A stretch of DNA of 64,000 bases from the NCBI RefSeq assembly GCF_000688475.1, contig NZ_JIAN01000008.1, forward strand, positions 62,001-126,000, written 5' to 3'. The notes under the pieces are model-generated. The model ran no database searches and had not been told where the DNA came from. It saw only the letters and a program-made list of their open reading frames with translations. The position numbers were made by a program, and so were the translations under genes. The DNA comes from Cellulomonas sp. URHE0023 (lineage in GTDB: Bacteria; Actinomycetota; Actinomycetes; Actinomycetales; Cellulomonadaceae). This document shows, one piece after another, positions 26,503-35,583 of the stretch; position 1 is the first letter of the stretch; every line of letters starts with the position of its first letter.

Positions 26503-27966
26503 GTGCCCGCCGTCCCTGCCCTCATCCCGAAGCCCGCGCGCCTCGAGGCGACCGGCGGCGACCCGTTCGTGATCTCCGAGTCCACGACCGTGGTGGTGAA
26601 CGGTCGGCCAGACCTGATCGGGATCGCGGTCCTCGCAGCCGACCTCCTCGGCCGTGTGACGGGCCGCTCGATCGAGATCCGCTACGCCGAGTCCGACGCG
26701 CCCGACGTGGTCCGCCTGCGACTGACCACGGCCGACGGCGAGGGTGACGAGTCGTACAAGCTCGTGTCGAACGCGGGGCGGGTAGACCTCGAGGCGCGCT
26801 CGCCGGCCGGTCTCGTCCGCGCGATCGTCACGTTGCGCCAGCTGCTCACCACCGCACCGGACGGCTCGCTGCGGGTTCCTGCCGTGGTCATCGAGGACGC
26901 GCCGCGGTACGCGTGGCGGGGTCTGTCCATCGACGTCGCACGGCACTTCGTCGCCAAGCGTGACCTCAAGGTCATCATCGGGCTGATGGCCCACTACAAG
27001 CTGAACGTGCTGCACCTGCACCTCACGGATGACCAGGGCTGGCGTCTCCAGGTGCGCTCGCGCCCGCAGCTGACCCGGCTCTCCAGCGGCACGTCGGTCA
27101 ACGGCGACCCGGGCGGCTTCTACACGGCCGACGACTATGCGGACATCGTCGCCTTCGCGTCCGTGCGCGGGGTCCGTGTGGTGCCCGAGATCGACGTCCC
27201 CGGGCACGTCAACGCGGCGACGCACGCCTACGGCAACCTGACGCCGAGCGGCGAGCCGACCGACGTGTACACGGGTATCGAGGTCGGGTTCAGCCGTCTC
27301 TACGCGGACCTGCCTGCCACGGGCGACTTCCTGCGCGAGGTGTTCGCCGACGTCGCCGAGATGACGCCCGGCGACTACGTGCACATCGGTGGCGACGAGG
27401 TGCTCACCATGGAGCCCGCCGAGTACGCGACATTGGTCGCTGCCGCCTCGGACGCGGTCCGGGCGGCCGGGAAGAAGGTGGTCGGCTGGCAGGAGATCGC
27501 CAGCACACCGCTCGAGCCCGGCACGGTCGTGCAGTACTGGGACACGCGTGTCGACCCTGCGCCGTTCGTCGCTGCAGCCGAGGCGGGAGCACTCCTGCTG
27601 ATGTCGCCCGGCTCCAAGGCCTACCTCGACATGAAGTACGACGCCAGCACGCCGCTCGGGCTCGAGTGGGCGGGCCACATCGAGCTCCGCGACGCGTACG
27701 ACTGGGAACCGTCGACGCTCGTCCCCGGGGTCCCTGCGGAGTCCGTGATCGGCGTCGAGGCGGCGATCTGGACCGAGACGTTGCGTGACCTGCCCGCACT
27801 CACGTCGATGCTGCTGCCGCGGCTCGCGGCGATCGCGGAGGTCGCGTGGACGGAGCCCGAGCAGCGCGACTGGGAGGACTTCCGCACCCGCGTCGTCGGC
27901 CAGGGTCCGTTCTGGGACCGCCTGGGCCTCTCGTGGTACCGCAGCCCGCAGGTGGACTGGCGCTAG
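26503..27966 (+). CDS. family 20 beta-N-acetylhexosaminidase
   Basis: 487 residues from GTG at 26503, preceded by GAGGAG (26493-26498). An N-terminal GH20b alpha/beta domain (about 5-130) precedes the TIM barrel (YAWRGLSIDVARHF, then LNVLHLHLTDDQGWRLQV). The catalytic pair D298-E299 is in HIGGDEV, where Glu is the acid and Asp helps the substrate acetamido group act as nucleophile; VVPEIDVPGH and GVEAAIWTE are further landmarks. It removes terminal GlcNAc/GalNAc from chitin oligomers, glycans or wall fragments. No signal peptide is visible, so it probably acts in the cytosol. Four bases overlap the convergent membrane-protein gene. Confidence 0.95.
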   Translation: MPAVPALIPKPARLEATGGDPFVISESTTVVVNGRPDLIGIAVLAADLLGRVTGRSIEIRYAESDAPDVVRLRLTTADGEGDESYKLVSNAGRVDLEARSPAGLVRAIVTLRQLLTTAPDGSLRVPAVVIEDAPRYAWRGLSIDVARHFVAKRDLKVIIGLMAHYKLNVLHLHLTDDQGWRLQVRSRPQLTRLSSGTSVNGDPGGFYTADDYADIVAFASVRGVRVVPEIDVPGHVNAATHAYGNLTPSGEPTDVYTGIEVGFSRLYADLPATGDFLREVFADVAEMTPGDYVHIGGDEVLTMEPAEYATLVAAASDAVRAAGKKVVGWQEIASTPLEPGTVVQYWDTRVDPAPFVAAAEAGALLLMSPGSKAYLDMKYDASTPLGLEWAGHIELRDAYDWEPSTLVPGVPAESVIGVEAAIWTETLRDLPALTSMLLPRLAAIAEVAWTEPEQRDWEDFRTRVVGQGPFWDRLGLSWYRSPQVDWR

Positions 27967-28541
27967 GCGACCGCTGAACCCTCGCTCGCCGGCACGGCCG
28001 ACCCGGATCCGCCCGCGGCGAGAGGGTCTGCGACCCGACGACGACGACCGCGACCCGTCCACCAGCGACCGCCCCCGGCACCGAGAGCACCCTCACCGAC
28101 CGCCGCGAGCACCAGGACGAGGGGACCGCCGACCGAGTTGCCCCCGAGGGCCTGTGCGAACGCGATCATCACGGGGCACAGCACGGCACCTACCAGGGCG
28201 AAGACTGCGACATGCGTCCACTCCCGGCGCTGACGGCGGAGCAGGTGCGCGGTCAGCAGGCCGGCCGGCCACCCGACGAGCATGACGGGGATGATCGCGA
28301 CGACCCAGGCCATCCCGGCGTACACGGACCCGCCGACGGCCGCGCGCAGACCTTCGCCCACGAGGCCGTCGTTGGCGCCGCGGAGCCCTGCCACGAGGCC
28401 GACGACCGCCACCGCGGGGATGTTGACGACAGCGAGCACGCCGAGGCAGCGCAGGCAGACCTCAAGGATCGCGCGCGGTCCGCGCACCGCACCGGCGTCG
28501 ACGGGCTCCGCAGCGGACGTGATCGCGGTCGGGGCGGTCAT
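27963..28541 (-). CDS. hypothetical integral membrane protein
   Basis: 192 residues, ATG start. Hydrophobic stretches at about 25-53, 70-100 and 107-150 suggest four membrane helices; the last 35 residues are a basic cytosolic tail (RWWTGRGRRRR) and a Gly/Ser/Ala-rich end. I recognise no family. It converges on the hexosaminidase gene with a 4-base overlap. Codon use is typical of the genome. Confidence 0.6.
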   Translation of the reverse strand: MTAPTAITSAAEPVDAGAVRGPRAILEVCLRCLGVLAVVNIPAVAVVGLVAGLRGANDGLVGEGLRAAVGGSVYAGMAWVVAIIPVMLVGWPAGLLTAHLLRRQRREWTHVAVFALVGAVLCPVMIAFAQALGGNSVGGPLVLVLAAVGEGALGAGGGRWWTGRGRRRRVADPLAAGGSGSAVPASEGSAVA

Positions 28542-28833
28542 CGGGCACCTGCCGGCACCGTCAGCTGGCCCGCAGGGCGGACGTGGTCAGCGGCTCCGGC
28601 GGAGCGGCGCGGGTCGTGGAACACGGCGCGGATGCGCGAAGGGGAAGCAACCCTGTCGTCGGCCATGCGAAAAGTCCACCACGTCCGGGCGCCCGCTTTG
28701 ACCGAGTGTGTTCCGATTCACCGGGTCGGCAGCGCGCCTCCACGCTGTGGTTCTCCACGCGGGTTCCTCGTCACCGGGCTCCCGTCCGCCACGACGCAGA
28801 CGTGACGAACAGAGCAAGGTTCCCGGGCGCGGT
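28542..28833. other. intergenic stretch, nothing recognised
   Basis: 292 bases between the hypothetical membrane gene and pmt, both on the minus strand. It is somewhat less GC-rich and probably holds the promoter of the membrane-protein gene. I see no RNA gene, repeat or convincing hairpin. Confidence 0.5.
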
Positions 28834-30621
28834 CTAGATCCAGGTCTGCAGCCACATGTGCATGTGCCAGAACGTGTACGGCACCACCCATGCCGACCAG
28901 ATCGGGTAGAAGAACGCGCTGACCAGCACGATCAGCCCCACGAGCACCCCGGACCCGATGATCGCCCGACGCCTGCCGACGGGTTCGAGGTCCTTGGGGC
29001 CGACCACCAGGCCGATCACGTAGGTCAGCGTGAGGCAGACCCAGGGCGTGAACACGATCGCGTAGAACGTGAAGATCGTGCGGTGCTCGTACAGGAACCA
29101 CGGCAGCCAGCCCGCGACGATCCCGGACAGGACCGCACCGGCACGCCAGTCGCGGTACCGGATCAACCAGACGACGGCGACGAGGATCGCGGCCGTCGCG
29201 CACCACCACAGGATCGGGTTGCCCAGTGCGGTGATCGCCTGTGAGCAGCTCGACGCGCCGCACGCGTCCTGTGCCTGCTGCCCGGTCAGGCCGGAGGTCT
29301 CCGTGGGGTAGAACATCGACGTCGGACGCCACTGGACGATCCAGCCGAGCGGGTTCGCGGCGTAGGAGTGGGGCGTCTCGAGGCCGTTGTGGAACGTCCA
29401 CATGTCCTGGTGGTACTTCCAGAACGACCGGAGCGCTGACGGCAGCCACTGGACGCCTTCACCGGGGTTCTGCACCGCCCACTGCCGCCCGTACGACTCC
29501 GGGTGCGTGAACCAGGTCCACCAGCTGCCGACGTACACCGCCAGCGCGACGAACACCATGGAGACCCCGGCGATCAGCCCGTCCTTGACGATCCCGGCCC
29601 AGAACCAGTCCTGGACGCCCGCGGTGCGCCTCGCGGTGACGTCCCACGCCACACTGAGCAGCCCGAACACCGCCAGGAAGTACAGCGCCGACCACTTGGT
29701 GCCGAGCCCGAGCCCGAGCAGCACCGCTGCCGCGAGACGCCACCACCGCACCCCGAGGCCGGGACCCCACCCGAGCCAGCGACCGGCGTCGAGCGCGGCC
29801 GCCGTCCGCTCGGCGAGCCTTCGCCGCGCCTGGTCGCGGTCCAGCAGGAGCGCCCCGAACGCCGCGAGCATGAAGAACATCAGGAACGGGTCGAGCAGCG
29901 AGACCCTCGACAGCACGATCGCCTGACCGTCGACGGCGAGCAGGAGGCCCGCCACCGTGCCGAGCGCGGTCGACGCGAACAGCCGTCGGCCGATGCGCGC
30001 GATCATCAGCACCGCGAGCGTGCCGCAGACCGCCGCGGACAGACGCCACGCGGTCGAGCTCTCGATCCCGCCACCGACGTGGATCCCCAGCGCGATGAGC
30101 CACTTGCCGAGCTGCGGGTGCACCACGTACTCGCCGCTGGTCCCGAGCCCGCTCACGTCGCCGGCCTCGAACGCGGGGTTGGGCTTGTCGCCCCAGTTGG
30201 CCTCGTAGCCCCTGACCAGCAGCGACCATGCGTCCTTGACGTAGTACGTCTCGTCGAAGACGAGCTTGTGCGGCCGACCGAGGTCCCAGAACCGCAGCAG
30301 CGCGGCCAGGAGCGTCACGCCGAGCGGCCAGAGCCACCCTGTGAGGCGTGCGCGGGGACCGTCGTCCAGCGTGAGCGTGTCGGTGCCCAGCAGAAGTCTC
30401 AGGAGGCGCGGCCGGTGCTCCTCGGGCTCGTCGGGCTGGCCTCCGGTGTCCTCGGGCAGCTCCATCGTGGCGACAGGTGGCGCTCCGGTGATGCCGTCGG
30501 CCGCCCGACCATGCTGGGGGGAGTCGCCTGTCGGTGGGCTTGTCGGGTTCTCCGGCGGGCCGGCATCGGCGTCGGGTGACGGCGTAGCGGCGTCGTCTTC
30601 GATGGGCGGCACGCCCGTCAT
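28834..30621 (-). CDS. pmt: dolichyl-phosphate-mannose-type protein O-mannosyltransferase (GT39)
   Basis: 595 residues from ATG at 30621; a longer open frame overlaps the divergent rsmI gene and is rejected. After an 80-residue Pro/Asp/Glu-rich cytosolic tail come about ten membrane helices. The catalytic acidic pair lies in KLVFDETYYVKDAWSL, followed by VVHPQLGKWLIALGI and the loop region VSLLDPFLMFF, all PMT hallmarks. It transfers mannose from polyprenyl-phosphomannose to Ser/Thr of secreted proteins as they cross the Sec translocon. The pmt/rsmI divergent pair is conserved across actinobacteria. Confidence 0.95.
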   Translation of the reverse strand: MTGVPPIEDDAATPSPDADAGPPENPTSPPTGDSPQHGRAADGITGAPPVATMELPEDTGGQPDEPEEHRPRLLRLLLGTDTLTLDDGPRARLTGWLWPLGVTLLAALLRFWDLGRPHKLVFDETYYVKDAWSLLVRGYEANWGDKPNPAFEAGDVSGLGTSGEYVVHPQLGKWLIALGIHVGGGIESSTAWRLSAAVCGTLAVLMIARIGRRLFASTALGTVAGLLLAVDGQAIVLSRVSLLDPFLMFFMLAAFGALLLDRDQARRRLAERTAAALDAGRWLGWGPGLGVRWWRLAAAVLLGLGLGTKWSALYFLAVFGLLSVAWDVTARRTAGVQDWFWAGIVKDGLIAGVSMVFVALAVYVGSWWTWFTHPESYGRQWAVQNPGEGVQWLPSALRSFWKYHQDMWTFHNGLETPHSYAANPLGWIVQWRPTSMFYPTETSGLTGQQAQDACGASSCSQAITALGNPILWWCATAAILVAVVWLIRYRDWRAGAVLSGIVAGWLPWFLYEHRTIFTFYAIVFTPWVCLTLTYVIGLVVGPKDLEPVGRRRAIIGSGVLVGLIVLVSAFFYPIWSAWVVPYTFWHMHMWLQTWI

Positions 30622-30679
30622 CGTAGGGGCGGCACCTGTCGGCACGTGCTGAGAAGCCAGGGCCGGTCCCGACAGGTGG

Positions 30680-30685
30680 CAGGCT
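30680..30685 (+). promoter_or_regulatory. possible -10 box for rsmI
   Basis: CAGGCT lies six bases before the GTG at 30692; only the A and final T of the NANNNT pattern fit, so support is modest. Confidence 0.35.
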
Positions 30686-30691
30686 GACCGC

Positions 30692-31543
30692 GTGGATGCT
30701 CCTGCCCCCGGCCGGCTCGTGCTGGCAGCGACCCCGATCGGCAACACCGAGGACGCCTCGGCGCACCTCCGCCGGCTCCTCGAGCAGGCTGACGTCGTCG
30801 CCGCCGAGGACACGCGCCGGCTGCGGGCCCTCGCCGCGCGGCTGGGCGTGGTCATCGGTGGCCGGGTGGTCAGCCACCACGAGCACAACGAGGAGTCGTC
30901 GTCCGCGGACCTCCTGGCGGTGGTCGCCGGCGGCGGAACCGTCGTCGTCGTCACCGACGCCGGCATGCCGGCCGTCTCGGACCCGGGCTTCCGGGTGGTG
31001 ACCGCTGCGGTCGCCGCAGGCCTCGCCGTCACGGCGGCGCCCGGCCCGAGCGCGGTGCTCACCGCGCTCGCTCTGTCCGGCCTTCCGACCGACCGCTTCT
31101 GCTTCGAGGGCTTCCCACCACGCAAGCCTGGGGAGCGCCTTCGCACCTTCGAGCTCCTGGCCGACGAGCGCCGCACGATGATCTTCTTCGAGGCGCCGCA
31201 CCGCCTCGACGACACGCTCGCTGCGATGTCGTCGGCGTTCGGTGCGGACCGGCCGGCAGCCGTGTGCCGCGAGCTGACCAAGACGTACGAGGAGATCAGA
31301 CGGGGGCCGCTGGCCGACCTGGTCGCCTGGGCGCAGGCCGACCAGGTGCGCGGCGAGATCGTCGTGGTCGTCGGTGGTGCGTCGGGCGCGGTGGAGCTGT
31401 CGACCGCGGACCTCGTGGCAGAGGTCCTGTCTCGCGCGGACGCGGGGGAGCGGCTCAAGGAGGCCGTCGCGGACGTCGCCGCGGCGGCCGGGGTGCCGAA
31501 GCGGGACCTCTACGCTGCTGCGCTGGCCGCCCGGTCCCGCTGA
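30692..31543 (+). CDS. rsmI: 16S rRNA 2'-O-ribose C1402 methyltransferase
   Basis: 283 residues, GTG start. Tetrapyrrole-methylase fold: LVLAATPIGNTEDASAHLRR at the N-terminus, ADVVAAEDTRR, SHHEHNEE, and VVTDAGMPAVSDPG, the RsmI signature, then AAPGPSAVLTALALSGLPTD for SAM binding. It methylates the ribose of C1402 in the decoding centre of the 30S subunit. It is divergent from pmt; 62 bases separate it from the sugar dehydrogenase gene. Confidence 0.97.
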   Translation: MDAPAPGRLVLAATPIGNTEDASAHLRRLLEQADVVAAEDTRRLRALAARLGVVIGGRVVSHHEHNEESSSADLLAVVAGGGTVVVVTDAGMPAVSDPGFRVVTAAVAAGLAVTAAPGPSAVLTALALSGLPTDRFCFEGFPPRKPGERLRTFELLADERRTMIFFEAPHRLDDTLAAMSSAFGADRPAAVCRELTKTYEEIRRGPLADLVAWAQADQVRGEIVVVVGGASGAVELSTADLVAEVLSRADAGERLKEAVADVAAAAGVPKRDLYAAALAARSR

Positions 31544-31605
31544 GGAGCACGGCCGCTGATGGCTGCCCGGCGTGCGGGCCCGCGGCCTGCGTGCTGGGCT
31601 GAGGG

Positions 31606-32682
31606 ATGGCTCGCGGAGGGCTCGTTCTCGCTGTGCTGGTCGGCCTGCTCTGCGGGTGCTCGGCCGGGCAGGCCACCGTTGCGAGCCCGACGGGCAGCAC
31701 CGGCTCCGTGACGGACGTGGTCACGGACCTGGAGGCACCGTGGGGTCTCGCCTTCCTGGCGGACGGGCGCGCCATGGTGACGCTGCGCGACGCCGCCAAG
31801 ATCGTCCTGGTGACCGCCGACGGTGACGTGACGGCCGTGACCGGACCGGGTGCGGACCAGCTCGCCGACGTCGTCTCACCCGGTGGCGAGGGCGGGCTGC
31901 TCGGAGTCGCCGTGCTCGGCGAGGCGTCGTCGGGCGGCACGGACGTCGCCGTCTACGCGACGACCGCCGACGACAACAGGGTGCTGCGCGGAACCCTGGA
32001 GGGCGACGAGCTGGGCGAGCTGACGCCGATCGTCACCGGAATCCACAAGGCCGGCAACCACGACGGCGGTCGGTTGGCCGTCGGCCCGGACGGCTTCCTC
32101 TACGTGACCACGGGCGACGCCGGTGAGCGGTCGAACGCGCAAGACCCCGGCAGCCTGAACGGCAAGATCCTGCGCGTCACCTTCGACGGCAGTCCGGCGC
32201 CCGGCAACCCGACGCCGGGCAGCCCGGTGTGGAGCCTCGGGCACCGCAACGTGCAGGGCCTAGGCTGGGCCGCCGGCGGGCGGATGTTCGCCTCCGAGTT
32301 CGGGCAGGACACCTGGGACGAGCTGAACCTGGTCGAGCCGGGTGGCAACTACGGCTGGCCGCTGGTGGAGGGAGTGGGGGACGACGCCCGCTTCGTGGAC
32401 CCGCTGGCCACGTGGGCGACCAGCGACGCATCCCCGAGCGGTCTGGCCGTCACGGACGACGCCGTCTACCTTGCGGCGCTGCGCGGTGCACGTCTGTGGC
32501 GTGTCCCGCTCACCCGGGACGGTGTCGGCACGCCCGAGGCGCTCCTCGTCAGGGAGTACGGCCGCCTGCGTGCGGTCGAGGTCGCGCCGGACGGGTCGCT
32601 GTGGGTCCTCACGAACAACACCGACGGACGTGGAGAACCGCGCCCCGACGACGACCGGATCCTGCGGGTGAGCGTCGGCTGA
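31606..32682 (+). CDS. lipoprotein PQQ-dependent sugar dehydrogenase (Gdh/sorbosone type)
   Basis: 358 residues. A signal peptide ends in the lipobox LCGC with C18, so the protein is lipid-anchored outside the membrane. The six-bladed propeller shows EAPWGLAFLADGRAMVTLRD, EGGLLGVAV, HDGGRLAVGPDGFLYVTTGD, LNGKILR and HRNVQGLGW, the soluble glucose/sorbosone dehydrogenase family. The His of HDGG and other residues would bind PQQ and calcium. Sugar substrate unknown. Short (358) like other actinobacterial members. It may be read with rsmI. Confidence 0.93.
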   Translation: MARGGLVLAVLVGLLCGCSAGQATVASPTGSTGSVTDVVTDLEAPWGLAFLADGRAMVTLRDAAKIVLVTADGDVTAVTGPGADQLADVVSPGGEGGLLGVAVLGEASSGGTDVAVYATTADDNRVLRGTLEGDELGELTPIVTGIHKAGNHDGGRLAVGPDGFLYVTTGDAGERSNAQDPGSLNGKILRVTFDGSPAPGNPTPGSPVWSLGHRNVQGLGWAAGGRMFASEFGQDTWDELNLVEPGGNYGWPLVEGVGDDARFVDPLATWATSDASPSGLAVTDDAVYLAALRGARLWRVPLTRDGVGTPEALLVREYGRLRAVEVAPDGSLWVLTNNTDGRGEPRPDDDRILRVSVG

Positions 32683-32729
32683 GCGCGCCCGGCATCCGTC
32701 GTGCGGGGTGGTCGGGCGCGGCGCTCACC

Positions 32730-32735
32730 TAGGAT
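32730..32735 (+). promoter_or_regulatory. -10 box for metG
   Basis: TAGGAT lies seven bases before the ATG at 32743; no Shine-Dalgarno sequence, so a leaderless start is likely. Confidence 0.6.
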
Positions 32736-32742
32736 CGGGCCC

Positions 32743-34536
32743 ATGTCCCGCATCCTCTCCGCCGTCGCGTGGCCCTACGCGAACGGCCCCCGCCACATCG
32801 GTCACGTCGCAGGCTTCGGTGTCCCGTCGGACATCTTCAGCCGCTACATGCGCATGGCGGGCCACGAGGTGCTGATGGTCTCGGGAACCGACGAGCACGG
32901 GACGCCGATCCTGGTGCTCGCCGAGCAGGAGGGGGTCAGCCCGCAGGAGCTCGCGGACCGGTACAACCGGGTCATCGTCGAGGACCTGACCAACCTCGGG
33001 CTGTCCTACGACCTGTTCACACGCACGACCACGCGCAACCACTACGCGGTCGTGCAGGAGATGTTCCGCACGGTGCACAAGAACGGCTACATGATCGAGC
33101 AGTCGACCATGGGGGCCATCTCACCGAGCACCGGACGCACGCTGCCCGACCGGTACGTCGAGGGCACCTGCCCCATCTGCGGCTACGACGGCGCTCGCGG
33201 TGACCAGTGCGACAACTGCGGCAACCAGCTCGACGCGATCGACCTGATCAACCCGCACAGCCGGATCAACGGCGAGACGCCGAAGTTCGTCGAGTCGAAC
33301 CACTTCTTCCTCGACCTGCCGGCGTTCGCGTCCGCACTCGAGTCCTGGCTGCGCACCCGGACCGACTGGCGCCCGAACGTCCTCAACTTCTCGTTGAACC
33401 TCATCGACGACCTGCGCCCGCGGGCCATGACCCGCGACATCGACTGGGGCATCCCGGTGCCGCTGGAGGGGTGGGAGAGCAACCCGAACAAGCGTCTGTA
33501 CGTGTGGTTCGACGCCGTCATCGGCTACCTCTCGGCCTCGATCGAGTGGGCTCGCAGGTCCGGTGACCCGGACGCCTGGCGCCCGTTCTGGAACGACCCG
33601 ACCGCCCTGAGCTACTACTTCATGGGCAAGGACAACATCACCTTCCACTCGCAGATCTGGCCGGCGGAGCTGCTGGCCTACGACGGCGGCGGCACCCGCG
33701 GCGGTGCGCCGGGGCCCTACGGGAAGCTCAACCTGCCCACCGAGGTCGTGTCGTCGGAGTTCCTGACGATGGAGGGCAAGCAGTTCTCGTCGTCGCGAGG
33801 CGTGGTCATCTACGTGCGCGACGTGCTGTCCCGGTACCAGCCGGACGCGCTGCGCTACTTCCTCAGCGTCAACGGTCCAGAGAGCCAGGACTCGGACTTC
33901 ACGTGGGCGGACTTCAAGACGCGTACCAACACCGAGCTCGTGGCGGGCTGGGGCAACCTGGTCAACCGCACCGCGAGCATGATCGCCAAGAACTTCGGCG
34001 AGATCCCCGCCGCCGGTGCGCTTCAGCCGGTGGACGAGGCGCTCCTCTCGACGACCGCCGCGGGCTTCGGGAAGGTCGGAGAGCTGCTCGGGGGGCACCG
34101 CAACAAGGCGGCCATCGGCGAGGCGATGCGGGTGGTCCAGGAGGCCAACCGGTACATCTCCGAGACCGAGCCGTGGAAGCTCACCACGGACCGTGACCGC
34201 CTGGGCACGGTGCTGCACACGGCGGCGCAGGCGGTCAGCGACGCCAACACGCTGCTCGCCCCGTTCCTGCCGCACTCGGCGCAGCAGGTGCACGAGACCT
34301 TCGGCGGCACGGGCACGTTCTCGCCGCTGCCGCGCATCGAGGAGGTCACCGACCTGGACGACTCCTCGAGGGCCTACCCGATCATCACGGGGGACTACGA
34401 GCTCGGTCGGACCGTGGCCGCGTGGGCCTCCACGCCGCTGGTGGCCGGCACACCGGTCGCCAAGCCGACGCCGGTGTTCACCAAGCTCGACGACTCGATC
34501 GTCGAGGAGGAGCTCGAGCGGCTCCGGCAGGGCTGA
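32743..34536 (+). CDS. metG: methionyl-tRNA synthetase
   Basis: 597 residues. Class I signatures: the HIGH motif in [10 protein letters not shown] (12-21) and the KMSKS loop as GKQFSSSRG near 346. A zinc knuckle uses C143/C146 (CPIC) and C156/C159 (CDNC). The anticodon-binding helical domain follows ([18 protein letters not shown]). No C-terminal tRNA-binding EMAP-like domain is present. It charges tRNA-Met in the cytosol. The last base of its stop codon is the first base of the tatD start, so the two are translated in tandem. Confidence 0.97.
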   Translation: MSRILSAVAWPYANGPRHIGHVAGFGVPSDIFSRYMRMAGHEVLMVSGTDEHGTPILVLAEQEGVSPQELADRYNRVIVEDLTNLGLSYDLFTRTTTRNHYAVVQEMFRTVHKNGYMIEQSTMGAISPSTGRTLPDRYVEGTCPICGYDGARGDQCDNCGNQLDAIDLINPHSRINGETPKFVESNHFFLDLPAFASALESWLRTRTDWRPNVLNFSLNLIDDLRPRAMTRDIDWGIPVPLEGWESNPNKRLYVWFDAVIGYLSASIEWARRSGDPDAWRPFWNDPTALSYYFMGKDNITFHSQIWPAELLAYDGGGTRGGAPGPYGKLNLPTEVVSSEFLTMEGKQFSSSRGVVIYVRDVLSRYQPDALRYFLSVNGPESQDSDFTWADFKTRTNTELVAGWGNLVNRTASMIAKNFGEIPAAGALQPVDEALLSTTAAGFGKVGELLGGHRNKAAIGEAMRVVQEANRYISETEPWKLTTDRDRLGTVLHTAAQAVSDANTLLAPFLPHSAQQVHETFGGTGTFSPLPRIEEVTDLDDSSRAYPIITGDYELGRTVAAWASTPLVAGTPVAKPTPVFTKLDDSIVEEELERLRQG

Positions 34537-35450
34537 TGGCGCGCTCTCGATCCCAGGACCGCGGCTGGCCCGCCGCCCCGGAGCCGTTGCCGTTCCCGGT
34601 CGTCGACAACCACACGCACCTCGACTCGGTGGTGACGTGGCAGGCGGACGGTTGGGACGGGTCGACGTCGGTCGACGCCCAGCTCGAGCGTGCGGCGTCC
34701 GTGGGCGTCACCCGGATGGTCCAGGTGGGCTGCGACCTGGCAGCGGTCGACTGGACGTCGTCGGTCGTCCGGTCGTCGGGAGCGCTTCTCGGTGCCGTGG
34801 CGATCCACCCGAACGAGGCCGTGCGCCACGCCGGCATCCAGGAGGTCGCCGCCGACGGGCTCGAGCCCGAGGTCCCGCACGAGACCGGCCTGGACGACGC
34901 GATCGCCCACGTCGCGTCGGTGGCGCGCGGCAACGACCGCATCCGGGCCATCGGCGAGACGGGCCTCGACCACTTCCGCGCCGGACCGGCCGGTCGTGCG
35001 GTCCAGCGCGAGTCGTTCCGTGCGCACATCGCGCTGGCCAAGGAGCTGGGCCTCGCCCTGCAGATCCACGACCGCGACGCGCACGACGACGTGGTCGAGG
35101 TCCTGCTCGCCGACGGGGCGCCGGACCGCACGGTCTTCCACTGCTTCTCGGGCGATGCTGACCTGGCGCGCCTCGCGGTGTCGCACGGCTGGTTCCTCTC
35201 CTTCGCGGGTCCGGTCTCCTTCGGCGCCAACGAGTCGCTGCGCGACGCCGTGCGAGTGGTCCCGCCGTCCCTGCTGCTCGTGGAGACGGATGCCCCGTAC
35301 CTGACCGTGCACCCGTTCCGGGGCCGGCCGAACGCGCCGTACCTCCTGCCCGGGACGGTCCGCACCGTCGCCGAGGTCACCGGGCGGTCGGTCGAGGACG
35401 TGTGCGTGGGTGTGGCGGCGACGTCCGAGGCGGTCTACGGACCGTGGTGA
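34536..35450 (+). CDS. tatD: TatD-family metal-dependent DNase
   Basis: 304 residues from ATG at 34536, which overlaps the metG stop by one base. Metal ligands: H26 and H28 in VVDNHTHLD, the Glu of IRAIGETGLDH, the His of LALQIHDRDAHDD, FHCFSGD and the Asp of LLVETDAPYL. TatD enzymes are 3'-5' exonucleases used in DNA repair and turnover; annotation as deoxyribonuclease is usual. The metG-tatD-rpf-rsmA-ispE order is conserved in actinobacteria. Confidence 0.95.
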   Translation: MARSRSQDRGWPAAPEPLPFPVVDNHTHLDSVVTWQADGWDGSTSVDAQLERAASVGVTRMVQVGCDLAAVDWTSSVVRSSGALLGAVAIHPNEAVRHAGIQEVAADGLEPEVPHETGLDDAIAHVASVARGNDRIRAIGETGLDHFRAGPAGRAVQRESFRAHIALAKELGLALQIHDRDAHDDVVEVLLADGAPDRTVFHCFSGDADLARLAVSHGWFLSFAGPVSFGANESLRDAVRVVPPSLLLVETDAPYLTVHPFRGRPNAPYLLPGTVRTVAEVTGRSVEDVCVGVAATSEAVYGPW

Positions 35451-35515
35451 CGCATATGTCCCAGAAACCGCGGCGTCGAGGTACCGCAACTCGGACGCCG
35501 GGTTTCGGGGATCAT

Positions 35516-35534
35516 CACGGATCGGTTACGGTCG
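35516..35534 (+). promoter_or_regulatory. shared rpf-type promoter/operator, copy 1
   Basis: CACGGATCGGTTACGGTCG, containing the -10 candidate TACGGT (35527-35532) and a direct repeat TCACGG/GTTACGG with 11-base spacing. An almost identical block stands before the second rpf-like gene (36916-36934). It lies 50 bases before the start at 35584. Confidence 0.65.
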
Positions 35535-35583
35535 GACCGCCGTCCAGGACGGCGCGACCGTCCCAGGACCGAGGAGCAGCAGC

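Noticed and set aside
35451..35583. A ydaO riboswitch before the first rpf-like gene, as known for some actinobacterial rpf genes
   Set aside because: The leader is only about 45 bases after the -10 box and has none of the ydaO core motifs.
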